Assembly (NCBI GenBank): GCA_016931575.1
Contig: JAFGEO010000148.1
Location: 1-42,759, forward strand
Reading direction: 5' to 3'
Origin: Bacteroidales bacterium
Lineage (GTDB): Bacteria; Bacteroidota; Bacteroidia; Bacteroidales; UBA10428
DNA length: 42,759 nucleotides
This document shows, one piece after another, positions 1 to 6,555 of this stretch. The notes under the pieces are model-generated. The model was not told the DNA's origin. It worked only from the letters and a program-made list of their open reading frames with translations, and did not search any database. The translations under genes and the position numbers were made by a program. Positions within the stretch are counted from its first letter, which is position 1; each line of letters starts with the position of its first letter.

Positions 1-90
1 CAGCTCCTGCTGAACTCCCCCAGGACCGGAAGGTAGCAAGGGTAGGCGGTTGTAGCGGCGCGATATAAGTAGCTTACCCCTTTTTTTTTG
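1..90 (+). ncRNA. ffs: Signal recognition particle RNA (small bacterial type), 3' part
   Basis: The first ~75 bases carry the conserved apical region of bacterial SRP RNA: the GGAA tetraloop flanked by the asymmetric-loop bases (ACCGGAAGGTAGCA at about 25-38), followed by GGGTAGGCGGTTGTAGC and the GTAGCTT 3' arm seen in Bacteroidota SRP RNAs. The 5' strand of the stem lies outside the window, so the gene is truncated by the window edge. A run of nine T at 81-89 looks like the end of transcription. The RNA binds Ffh in the cytoplasm for co-translational targeting of membrane proteins. Identification is from the conserved motif; the exact 3' end is inferred. Confidence 0.85.
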
Positions 91-156
91 GTCTGCATAT
101 TTCATTCAACCCACTTCCCTGATAAATTATTTCATTTTAATCAATCAGACATCCAG

Positions 157-184
157 AAAAAAAAGCGTAGTCTGAAGACTACGC
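157..184 (-). terminator. Rho-independent terminator of the VOC gene
   Basis: A perfect 9-bp inverted repeat, GCGTAGTCT (165-173) and AGACTACGC (176-184), with a 2-base spacer, is followed on the minus strand by eight T (A-run 157-164 on the plus strand). It sits about 40 bases past the stop of the minus-strand VOC gene, so it terminates that transcript before the SRP RNA gene. Confidence 0.85.
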
Positions 185-224
185 CTATCCATGCAAGAAA
201 TTAAGCATACTCCTGGAAGATATC

Positions 225-683
225 CTATCCCAAGGCTTTGATCACCTCTTCAGGAGCCTGCACCAATTCTACAAGCACTCCTTCGCTGCAGAGAGGGAAC
301 TCTTCGTTACCTTTTGGGTGGATAAAGCAAATATCATAGCCGCTGGCTCCGGGACGGATACCGCCGGGAGTGAAACGGACTCCCTGGCCGGTCAGCCACT
401 CAACAGCTTTTGGAAGGTCGTCGATCCAAAGACCGATGTGGTTGAGTTTTGGTTGATCTACACGGGGCTTTTTGTCAAAATCAAGCGGCTGCATAATATC
501 TACCTCAACAGCATAGGGTCCCTCTCCTATTTTCAGGACATCCTCATCGACATTTTCTCGCTCACTTTTGAAGGTCTTCATCAGGGACAGTCCCATGATG
601 TCAACCCAAAAGTTTGCCAGTTTCGATTTATCTTCACCGCCCACGGCGATTTGTTGAATTCCTAATACTTTAAATGGACGCAT
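225..683 (-). CDS. VOC-superfamily (glyoxalase / methylmalonyl-CoA epimerase-like) protein
   Basis: A 152-residue protein with the paired beta-alpha-beta-beta-beta modules of the vicinal oxygen chelate fold: module 1 from about residue 7 (GIQQIAV) to 66, module 2 from about 80 (NHIGLWIDD) to 142 (VLVELVQ). Compared with the metal-binding pattern of methylmalonyl-CoA epimerase or glyoxalase I (H..E/Q..H..E), His82 and Glu139 are present, but the usual first His is Gln (Q10/Q11); Glu60 or Asp62 could fill the second position. Metal binding may therefore be altered or the substrate different. Monocistronic: divergent from the coiled-coil gene at 962 and closed by its own terminator. The family is clear; the reaction is not, and it need not be an epimerase. 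Confidence 0.8.
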   Translation of the reverse strand: MRPFKVLGIQQIAVGGEDKSKLANFWVDIMGLSLMKTFKSERENVDEDVLKIGEGPYAVEVDIMQPLDFDKKPRVDQPKLNHIGLWIDDLPKAVEWLTGQGVRFTPGGIRPGASGYDICFIHPKGNEEFPLCSEGVLVELVQAPEEVIKALG

Positions 684-764
684 TTGATCAGTTCATGTAA
701 TTAATAATTTTTTTTTCTGACAGGAGACACATCTCCTGCTTGGTCTGTAAGCCTTGCTAAAGCG

Positions 765-772
765 CGAAAGTA
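765..772 (-). promoter_or_regulatory. Candidate -7 box for the VOC gene
   Basis: On the minus strand this reads TACTTTCG, one mismatch from the Bacteroidota -7 consensus TAnnTTTG, about 80 bases before the VOC start codon. No clear -33 TTTG is visible. The 5' leader also contains a 6-bp hairpin (AGGAGA/TCTCCT around 722-737) of unknown role. Confidence 0.35.
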
Positions 773-961
773 AACATTTTAAACGGTTTACCCCTTCCGG
801 ATTGTGGATAATTTTTCATGGAATAACTGGAACCTGGTATAGCTTAAAACGTAACTTGTCAGGCAGGATCTGATTTCAGAACCGCAATAAAGGAATTAAT
901 CCTGAAAAAAAATTAACATTCATCCGGAGAAAATATCCATACCAAGCAAAAATACTGTGCC

Positions 962-1513
962 ATGAAAAAAACCTTTTTTTTACCCGCATTATTCTTCCTG
1001 CCACTGTTAACGTCAGCAGTTGTTTTCGGTCAGTCGGGCCGCAACGATACCCGTCTGCGTAACATGGAAAAATCAATAGAGCGCATCGAACAACGGATGG
1101 AGAAAGCTGAGTTACAGATGATGATGGGAGATTCACTGATCCAGTATGGGGATCAACAGATTGCGCAGGCAGATAAAGATTTTTACCGCATAGCCGATGA
1201 GGTTAAGAAGATGAACAAGGAATACCGGGCACGGAGAAAGCGGTTTGAAAAACTGGCCAAATCAAGCGATCGCGAAACTGCCCTGGAAGCAAAGCAGGAA
1301 ATCCGAATGCTGGACGAAAACAGGCGTAATGCCATTCGGGAGTACTCATTTGAGGTCAGAGACATGAAGAAAAAGGCCATGAAGGGTGATTCGGATATTA
1401 AAAAGGGACAAAGCCTTCAATCCATGGCAGCCAAAAGCATCAAGTCTTCGCGTCGCGACCTGAGGGATGCACAGGAACGTTACGACATGACCCTCAGCAC
1501 ACTAAACCGATAG
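962..1513 (+). CDS. Secreted coiled-coil protein (paralog of the 3049 gene)
   Basis: A 183-residue protein with a clear signal peptide (MKKTFFLPALFF..., cleavage near the FGQ at about 22-24) and then almost only charged heptad-rich helix, predicted coiled coil over about residues 30-180. It aligns without gaps to the protein at 3049-3612 over roughly the last 130 residues: shared positions include DSLI..GDQ, REY..EV, KG.SDI.KG and a C-terminal L..AQ..Y. The mature protein should be periplasmic or outer-membrane associated; there is no lipobox Cys. Function unknown; the two copies flank two unrelated genes, which suggests an old local duplication. The ATG at 962 is the only start that keeps the whole signal peptide. 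Confidence 0.8.
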   Translation: MKKTFFLPALFFLPLLTSAVVFGQSGRNDTRLRNMEKSIERIEQRMEKAELQMMMGDSLIQYGDQQIAQADKDFYRIADEVKKMNKEYRARRKRFEKLAKSSDRETALEAKQEIRMLDENRRNAIREYSFEVRDMKKKAMKGDSDIKKGQSLQSMAAKSIKSSRRDLRDAQERYDMTLSTLNR

Positions 1514-1562
1514 CTTTCTGATCCGGCATATCATCCTGTTAATTTCCGGGTGGTAAATCAAT

Positions 1563-1593
1563 TTTGATTTTCCGATTTTGCACACTACATTTA
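1563..1593 (+). promoter_or_regulatory. Bacteroidota-type promoter for the DUF2378-like gene
   Basis: A -33 TTTG at 1563-1566 is followed after 19 bases by TACATTTA at 1586-1593, one mismatch from TAnnTTTG. The spacing fits the known Bacteroidota promoter layout (19-21). It places the transcript start near 1600, which rules out the upstream in-frame TTG at 1578 and supports the ATG at 1617. Confidence 0.55.
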
Positions 1594-1616
1594 GCACTCA
1601 AACCAGACTTACAACT

Positions 1617-2174
1617 ATGGACGTAAAAGGAATAGCTATTAAAACCACCCGCGATTTTGTCAAGGCAAATTTCCCGAATGATTATTCCAAATGGCTTAAT
1701 GAACTTCCTTCCGCAACACGTGCAAACTATGAATCTATGGTGGATGTATCCAAATGGTATCCCCTGGAAGATTGTTACCTTATCCCTATCAACCGGATTG
1801 CACGATTATTTTACCAGGGAAATGAGCGCACATGTGGAGAAGCCATGGGCACATACAGTGCTGATATTGCACTAAAGGGTATCTACAAGGTATTTCTTCT
1901 GATCGCTTCTCCGAAATTCCTCATGCAACGCGCCACCAAAATCATTACCACGTATTACCAGCCCAGCCAGGTTGAAGCAGAAAGTGTTTCCGACAAAGAA
2001 GCCATAATTCGGGTAACCGAATTCAAGTCCATGGATAACATCCTTGAATATCGTTTTGCCGGCTGGTGCAAAAGAGCCCTGGAGTTATCGAACTGTTCCG
2101 GTGTAAATTATCAGATCAGAAAATCAATTGCCAAAGGAGACAGCTGCACCGAGATTGTGTTCTCCTGGAATTAG
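1617..2174 (+). CDS. DUF2378/TIGR02265-like protein with a V4R/heme-NO-type fold
   Basis: A 185-residue soluble protein with no signal peptide. Landmarks: WYPLED at 47-52, a helical stretch with ALKGIYKVFLLIASPKFL at about 85-102, and a C-terminal C.GV.Y.I....A.GD.C...F.W pattern (160-184). That C-terminal signature recalls V4R and HNOB small-molecule-binding domains, and the middle (YPLED..., then the R-G-x-Y helix) resembles the DUF2378 paralogous family known from Myxococcus. It probably binds a small ligand or serves as a signalling scaffold; no catalytic residues can be named. The ATG at 1617 is chosen because a promoter lies just upstream and the family begins near 'KG.A.K...DFV'. Assignment is by remembered pattern, not by a search. 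Confidence 0.55.
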   Translation: MDVKGIAIKTTRDFVKANFPNDYSKWLNELPSATRANYESMVDVSKWYPLEDCYLIPINRIARLFYQGNERTCGEAMGTYSADIALKGIYKVFLLIASPKFLMQRATKIITTYYQPSQVEAESVSDKEAIIRVTEFKSMDNILEYRFAGWCKRALELSNCSGVNYQIRKSIAKGDSCTEIVFSWN

Positions 2175-2200
2175 GGATCTGCGGTTTTCTGACTTAAACT

Positions 2201-2244
2201 CCAACACAGACCTTAAGCCATTCCGTGTTGGCAATTTGCTTTTT
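2201..2244 (+). terminator. Weak terminator-like hairpin
   Basis: CCAACAC (2201-2207) and GTGTTGG (2225-2231) can pair over a 17-base loop, with a T-rich run (CTTTTTGTT) about 9 bases later. It lies between the DUF2378-like gene and the next gene. The long loop and delayed T-tract make it weak. Confidence 0.35.
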
Positions 2245-2342
2245 GTTGGAATATATTGTAATTTTCGATTATATATACGCTGGTAGTGATGCGATATGTT
2301 CTTGTCTGTCATTACTTTATTATGTTTTAAAATCCAAATCCT

Positions 2343-2915
2343 ATGACACGTGTAAGACTCGAAATCGATCAGGTTAGCCTTTACCGGCCAAAAAAAAGGT
2401 GGAAGCTCTACTTTGTTATTCTTGCAGAACACCCTGAAGAAAAAGACAAAATGATCATGGCAACCCTTCCCCAGGAACCTTTCAGGTTAAGCAGCCGGCA
2501 TGACAACACCTATCAGTTTGATACGGATGATGCAGGTTCCGAAGGACTTTATATTTTAAGCCGGGAGTTACCTCCCGAGAGGGAGTTGAATGTTCATATT
2601 TACCTGCGTCATACCCGCAGAACCACCCGTGAAATCGGCGCCCTGCTTCAGGAAGTTGAACAAGGTATAGGAGCTGATGCATTCGGTATCCTTACGGAGC
2701 TGGCAGGAGCAGCCACAGTACCCTGGCTGGTCATTGCCAAAAAAGCTGTTCCCATGGTCGGGAAAATCCTGAGCAAGATCCCCGATCGCGATTTCGGATT
2801 CCTGAGTGCATTTGAACGTTTCGGCCCTGAATTCGAAGAACAGGCCGAAATAGATCGTGAGAAGGAGTTCACCGGAGATGCCTCCCTGGTTTACAGCTGG
2901 TCCGTAGAATACTAA
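2343..2915 (+). CDS. Conserved hypothetical protein, unrecognised
   Basis: A 190-residue protein with no signal peptide. Residues 1-90 look like a beta-sandwich (alternating VRLEIDQVSLYR, KLYFVILAE, NVHIYLRHT), as in calcium-lipid or C2-like domains. Residues 95-150 hold a hydrophobic, Gly/Ala-rich helical segment (ILTELAGAATVPWLVIAKKAVPMVGKIL) that could insert in or lie on a membrane. The tail, rich in Phe and acidic residues, ends in VYSWSVEY. I do not recognise the family. The layout (beta domain, then amphipathic/hydrophobic helix) is compatible with a membrane-targeted protein, but this is inference. It sits alone between the two coiled-coil paralogs on the same strand. Confidence 0.65.
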   Translation: MTRVRLEIDQVSLYRPKKRWKLYFVILAEHPEEKDKMIMATLPQEPFRLSSRHDNTYQFDTDDAGSEGLYILSRELPPERELNVHIYLRHTRRTTREIGALLQEVEQGIGADAFGILTELAGAATVPWLVIAKKAVPMVGKILSKIPDRDFGFLSAFERFGPEFEEQAEIDREKEFTGDASLVYSWSVEY

Positions 2916-3048
2916 AACTTCATTGCGACAGAAATACACTCCCACCCGGATTGGAGATATCCCGAAATAATTCAATGCTGAAATGTAATTCGCAGGAGTA
3001 TGGATATTTCTGAACTTTATTGTACCTTAATGGAAAGAAACAGCAACT

Positions 3049-3612
3049 ATGAAACTATTCAAGAGTACCCTGGTGAAATGGACTATGATTTTCCTGCTTT
3101 GCATGCTATCGGCTAATCTCCTTGTGGCCCAAAGCGACAAGATCGAAGTGAAGAAGCAAAATCTTGAAACCAAAATTACCATGGCAGAAGCTAAGGTCGC
3201 CGATGCCGAATCGCGTCTGGCGACAGCTGATTCCCTTATCAATAATGGAGATCAGAGTATGACTGAAGCAGAAGAAAAGTATACTCTTCTGGAGGACCAG
3301 CATAACCAGGCCGAAAAAACCTATATGTCTGAATTCAAAAAGCTTACCAAGCTTACCCGTTCGAAAGATGAATCTGAGGTCGCACAGGCCGAGGACGATC
3401 TGAAAGCGCTGGAATTAAACCATAAGGAGAGCGTCCGGGAGTATGACTCAGAGGTAAAAGCCCTCACCCGTCAGGCCGAGAAAGGGAAATCTGACATCGC
3501 AAAGGGAGAAGAAAAAAGAAAAGACGCTCTGGGACGCCTGAAAGATGCACAAAAATCTCTCGCCGAGGCGCAGGCAAATTACAATGCTTTTCTGGAATCG
3601 ATGGAAGAATAG
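3049..3612 (+). CDS. Secreted coiled-coil protein (paralog of the 962 gene)
   Basis: A 187-residue protein: signal peptide (about 1-28, ending LLVAQS), then a continuous Ala/Glu/Lys-rich coiled coil to the C-terminus. It aligns end to end with the 183-residue protein at 962-1513 (DSLI.NGDQ, REYDSEV, KGKSDIAKG, LKDAQ..L). The Ala-rich heptads (KMAEAKVADAESRLATA-like spacing) are typical of long two-stranded coiled coils. It should be periplasmic. No enzymatic motif is seen. The porin-like gene follows after ~100 bases but has its own promoter, so a shared operon is unlikely. Confidence 0.8.
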   Translation: MKLFKSTLVKWTMIFLLCMLSANLLVAQSDKIEVKKQNLETKITMAEAKVADAESRLATADSLINNGDQSMTEAEEKYTLLEDQHNQAEKTYMSEFKKLTKLTRSKDESEVAQAEDDLKALELNHKESVREYDSEVKALTRQAEKGKSDIAKGEEKRKDALGRLKDAQKSLAEAQANYNAFLESMEE

Positions 3613-3682
3613 AGCGGTTCTAAGCTTCATTTGTAGCAATTCTAAATTAGGTGGATTCGTACCAATTCTACGCTGCTATCTT

Positions 3683-3690
3683 TACCTTTG
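3683..3690 (+). promoter_or_regulatory. -7 promoter box of the porin-like gene
   Basis: TACCTTTG matches the Bacteroidota TAnnTTTG consensus exactly and lies 22 bases before the ATG at 3713. It supports a start at 3713 (or the in-frame ATG at 3719) over the long upstream reading frame that overlaps the coiled-coil gene. No convincing -33 TTTG is present. Confidence 0.55.
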
Positions 3691-3712
3691 CAGCACTATT
3701 GGTATAAATTTC

Positions 3713-4942
3713 ATGTTTATGTTACGGTACAAATTCTTAGTCCTGCTGACCTTCCCCTACCTTTTCCTCTGCGGACAAACAGCTGAAAAACCGCCGATAA
3801 AAATCACCGTCAGTGGATATATTCAACACTCAATGTATGTGGATACCTACAAATCGACCGATACACGTGACGGGATTATGCTTTTGTATCCTAACCAGCA
3901 GGTACTGGATTCAAACGGTCAGGATGTGAATAAAAACCGGCAGTTCCAGATGATGGCTATACAATCCAGGCCCCGCATCTCTGTTTCCGGGCCGGTTGTT
4001 GCCGGAGCAGAAGTCAGTGGTTTGATCGAAGCCGATTTCCTGGGCACCTCACAGAACTATATCCAGATGATCCGGCTGCGCCATGCCTACCTGCAGATGA
4101 AATGGGCAAAAGTCCGGTTACTCATCGGACAGTACTGGCATCCGATGTCCACCCCTACGTGTCTCCCCTCCACCATTCAACACGGAGCGGGGGCTCCATT
4201 CCACCCCCTGAACCGTTCACCCCAGATCCGGTTTAGGTATGACCCGCTTAAAAACCTCAGTTTACTGCTGTCCCTGCATTCTGCCGGATACCATAAAAGC
4301 AGTGGGCCATACGATGCAGCGCGAAATGCAGGGATCCCGGAATTCCAATTCAACACGGAATACAACTGCCCTACATTTACCCTGGGAATTATCGCAGGGT
4401 ATAAATTCCTGAAGCCCAGGCTAACAACAGATGCAGGCTATCAGACCGATGAGATCATCGGCAGCTACAACCTTTCGGCCTATGGACAGCTTAAGCTTAA
4501 GTCTTTTTCGATAAAAATGCAGGGACTCCTGGGGGAAAATATAAGCAATTATGTGATGATCGGGGGGTATGGTGCGGGAGAAGATCCCGGCATGGTTGAT
4601 GATTATAGCTACAGCAACCTGGTCAGTTATTCTGCCTGGACCGACCTGGAATACGATTTCGGGAAACTGGTTGCAGGTCTATTCCTGGCGCAGACTGGCA
4701 ACCTGGGTGCCACAGGCAGCTATTACCCCTTATCAGGATACACACGGGCAGCCAATATCAGGAGCCTCAGTCGTGTTTCACCGCGAATCACCCTGAAGCT
4801 GAACCCCCTGAGCTTTTCCCTTGAATATGGTTTGACAGCAGCACGCTATGGAGCTGATACTGATCCAACGGGCACTCCAACAAACCTTGAAAGCCCTGTC
4901 ATGAACCACAGGTTCCTGTTTGTCTCGCGGCTAACATTCTAA
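3713..4942 (+). CDS. Porin-like outer-membrane beta-barrel protein
   Basis: A 409-residue protein with a signal peptide (MFMLRYKFLVLLTFPYLFLCGQTA, first ~22 residues) followed by alternating hydrophobic/polar strands across the whole length and a terminal aromatic (…FLFVSRLTF), the usual closing strand of an outer-membrane barrel. Features near the N-terminus, KITVSGYIQHSMYVDTY..., RPRISVSGPV..., and LIGQYWHPMS, are typical of Bacteroidota porin-family proteins where 'GQ.W.P' follows the first strands. It probably forms a diffusion channel; the substrate is unknown and there is no TonB box or plug, so it is not a SusC-type receptor. Followed by a short hairpin (CCTGCA/TGCAGG, 4945-4961) without a T-tract. 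Confidence 0.75.
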   Translation: MFMLRYKFLVLLTFPYLFLCGQTAEKPPIKITVSGYIQHSMYVDTYKSTDTRDGIMLLYPNQQVLDSNGQDVNKNRQFQMMAIQSRPRISVSGPVVAGAEVSGLIEADFLGTSQNYIQMIRLRHAYLQMKWAKVRLLIGQYWHPMSTPTCLPSTIQHGAGAPFHPLNRSPQIRFRYDPLKNLSLLLSLHSAGYHKSSGPYDAARNAGIPEFQFNTEYNCPTFTLGIIAGYKFLKPRLTTDAGYQTDEIIGSYNLSAYGQLKLKSFSIKMQGLLGENISNYVMIGGYGAGEDPGMVDDYSYSNLVSYSAWTDLEYDFGKLVAGLFLAQTGNLGATGSYYPLSGYTRAANIRSLSRVSPRITLKLNPLSFSLEYGLTAARYGADTDPTGTPTNLESPVMNHRFLFVSRLTF

Positions 4943-4987
4943 ACCTGCAGTGATTGCAGGGGCACCATAATGCTTGTAACCGGACAG

Positions 4988-5031
4988 TTTTCAGAAGATC
5001 ACCGCCAAAAAACTTCAGCTTTTCAGAAGAT
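4988..5031 (+). repeat. Direct repeat pair upstream of the SiaC-like gene
   Basis: The 12-mer TTTTCAGAAGAT occurs at 4988-4999 and again at 5020-5031, start to start 32 bases (about three helical turns), 50-90 bases before the SiaC-like start codon. Could be paired operator half-sites or a chance duplication. Confidence 0.5.
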
Positions 5032-5083
5032 TTCTTAATTTAGAGGTGTTAGACCCATTCATCAAACACAACTGGCAGGCGAT

Positions 5084-5467
5084 ATGGAAAAACTGGTAAC
5101 AGCTGGAAGCAATGACACTCCTTATTTTAATTTCGACCCCGAAAGTGGCATCCTGGCTTTGGGTGGAAGCTCCCTGCCAGAGAATGTCTTCGATGTATTT
5201 CTTCCGGTTGTCGAATGGCTTGACGGATACCTGCAGCAGCCCAATCCGAATACCGTGGTAAAATTTAAGTTTGAATACCTGAATACGGCCTCCAGTCATA
5301 TGATCATGCAAATCCTGGAAAAATTCCTGAAACTGGATGAGCTCTGTGAGTCCTTTACCATTGAGTGGTATTACGATAAATCGGACATGGACATGCGTGA
5401 TTTCGGGGAGGAGCTTTCTGATCTTACCCGTTTCCCCTTTGACCTGATAGCGGTTGAAGACGATTAG
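5084..5467 (+). CDS. SiaC-family (DUF1987) regulatory phosphoprotein
   Basis: A 127-residue cytoplasmic protein matching the SiaC/DUF1987 family over its full length: TPYFNFDPESG.L.LGGSSLPEN near the N-terminus, KFKFEYLNTASS at 60-71, WYYDKSDMDMRDFGEEL at about 95-110, ending in a hydrophobic-acidic tail. In Pseudomonas aeruginosa, SiaC is a partner-switch protein phosphorylated on Thr68 by SiaB, dephosphorylated by SiaA, and in its free form activates the diguanylate cyclase SiaD. Here Thr68 is conserved in register (NT68ASS). No siaA, siaB or siaD neighbour is present in the window, so the partner kinase/phosphatase must lie elsewhere or the role differs. A 12-bp direct repeat lies upstream. 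Confidence 0.85.
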   Translation: MEKLVTAGSNDTPYFNFDPESGILALGGSSLPENVFDVFLPVVEWLDGYLQQPNPNTVVKFKFEYLNTASSHMIMQILEKFLKLDELCESFTIEWYYDKSDMDMRDFGEELSDLTRFPFDLIAVEDD

Positions 5468-5571
5468 GATTACCTGGTCAACTTTTCAGGATCAGGGCAC
5501 CCAAATACCTGTTATAACGATAAAAGGTACGATCAGGAAAAACTAAATGCAGTAATGCCTGATATTTTTTT

Positions 5572-5579
5572 TATTTTCG
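5572..5579 (+). promoter_or_regulatory. Candidate -7 box for the methyltransferase gene
   Basis: TATTTTCG is one mismatch from TAnnTTTG and lies 20 bases before the ATG at 5599. No clear -33 element. Confidence 0.35.
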
Positions 5580-5598
5580 CGGGTGAAGAAAATCTGTG

Positions 5599-6363
5599 AT
5601 GGATAAAATTATCAAGCTAGCCTTAAACCTTTTCCCGCGTACCTTTCTGATACGTGCCAGTTATATATTCCGGAAAATCTCCCGGTTCACAAACCGGGGA
5701 AATGATGTGGAATGCCCTGTTTGCGGCAGTCACTACAAGAAATTCCTGAGTTACGGATACCAGCTTACCCGTCAGAATGCCCTGTGCCCCAAATGCCTTT
5801 CCCTGGAAAGACATCGCCTGGTCTGGCTTTTCCTGAAAGAGAAAACTGGTTTTTTCACCTCCCCTATGCGGGTTTTGCATATCGCCCCTGAACAGCCTTT
5901 CCTGGAGCGTTTCAGGAAGCTGGAAAAGCTGGACTACGTGACTGCCGACCTGGAATCGCCCCTTGCAGATTATAAATGTGATGTACAGGATCTCCCTTTT
6001 AGGGATAATGAATTTGATATGGTGATCTGCAACCATGTACTGGAGCATGTTGATAACGACAGGAAAGCCATGTCGGAATTACTCCGGGTATTGAAGCCAG
6101 AGGGCGAAGCCATATTGCTGGTCCCGATTGAATTCAGTCTGGAGAAAACCTATGAGGATCCCACCATAACTTCTCCGAAAGAACGAACCAAACATTTCAA
6201 ACAGTATGATCATGTGCGGCTCTACGGCAGGGATTTCCCACAGAGGCTGAAAGAAGCAGGATTTACGATCCCTGCACAAAATTACACAGATGACATTCCG
6301 GAAGAGGTCAGGAAACGTTATGCTTTGCCTGAGCAGGAGTTTATGTATGGGTATAAAAAATAA
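5599..6363 (+). CDS. Class I SAM-dependent methyltransferase with N-terminal zinc ribbon
   Basis: A 254-residue protein. Residues 39-66 hold two CxxC pairs (CPVCG at 39-43, CPKC at 63-66), a zinc ribbon. The methyltransferase domain follows: motif I region VLHIAPE (92-98), acidic loop DYVTADLES (112-120), then KCDVQDLPFRDNEFDMVICNHVLEHV.. (Methyltransf_11 signature, 126-151) and the LRVLKPEGEAIL strand. Motif I lacks the classic GxGxG and has APE instead, as in a known subset of Bacteroidota methyltransferases. An N-terminal amphipathic stretch (LALNLFPRTFLIRASYIF) may touch the membrane. The substrate is unknown; zinc-ribbon versions often act on nucleic acids or on surface-glycan/lipid intermediates. 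The ATG at 5599 is taken in preference to the GTG one codon before. Confidence 0.8.
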   Translation: MDKIIKLALNLFPRTFLIRASYIFRKISRFTNRGNDVECPVCGSHYKKFLSYGYQLTRQNALCPKCLSLERHRLVWLFLKEKTGFFTSPMRVLHIAPEQPFLERFRKLEKLDYVTADLESPLADYKCDVQDLPFRDNEFDMVICNHVLEHVDNDRKAMSELLRVLKPEGEAILLVPIEFSLEKTYEDPTITSPKERTKHFKQYDHVRLYGRDFPQRLKEAGFTIPAQNYTDDIPEEVRKRYALPEQEFMYGYKK

Positions 6364-6466
6364 TAGCGGTGCGATTAACCGCTGCTCTCCGGTTTCTATC
6401 CATTGAGTACCAATCCTTCATCAAACAAAATTTCCCTGTTAAAAAGATTTTTTTAAAATTATTCTC

Positions 6467-6474
6467 TATATTTG
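6467..6474 (+). promoter_or_regulatory. -7 promoter box of the ilvDBN operon
   Basis: TATATTTG is an exact TAnnTTTG match. It lies 19 bases before the leader-peptide ATG (6493) and about 180 before ilvD, so the transcript would begin near 6480 and include the whole leader and attenuator. There is no clear -33 TTTG. Confidence 0.6.
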
Positions 6475-6492
6475 TCATCCTATACGAAAAAT

Positions 6493-6555
6493 ATGATACA
6501 AAATTTACTCATAGTCGTGGTCATTCTCGTCAGCGTGCTAAAAACGCTGAACTAA
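6493..6555 (+). CDS. Branched-chain amino-acid leader peptide of the ilv attenuator
   Basis: A 20-codon reading frame, MIQNLLIVVVILVSVLKTLN, starting at ATG 6493 and ending with TAA 6553-6555. Thirteen of 20 residues are Ile, Leu or Val (I2, L5, L6, I7, V8-10, I11, L12, V13, V15, L16, L19), including nine in a row from L5 to V13. This is the hallmark of an attenuator leader peptide sensing charged tRNA-Ile/Leu/Val. It begins 19 bases after a consensus -7 box, and its stop codon is the first three bases of the antiterminator arm, so a ribosome that finishes translation masks that arm. The peptide itself needs no other function. By role it corresponds to ilvL of enterobacteria, but there is no evident sequence homology. 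Confidence 0.85.
   Translation: MIQNLLIVVVILVSVLKTLN

Noticed and set aside
3545-3712. Upstream extension of the porin-like frame, overlapping the coiled-coil gene
   Set aside because: It would remove the signal peptide from the N-terminus; a consensus -7 box at 3683-3690 places the transcript start just before ATG 3713.
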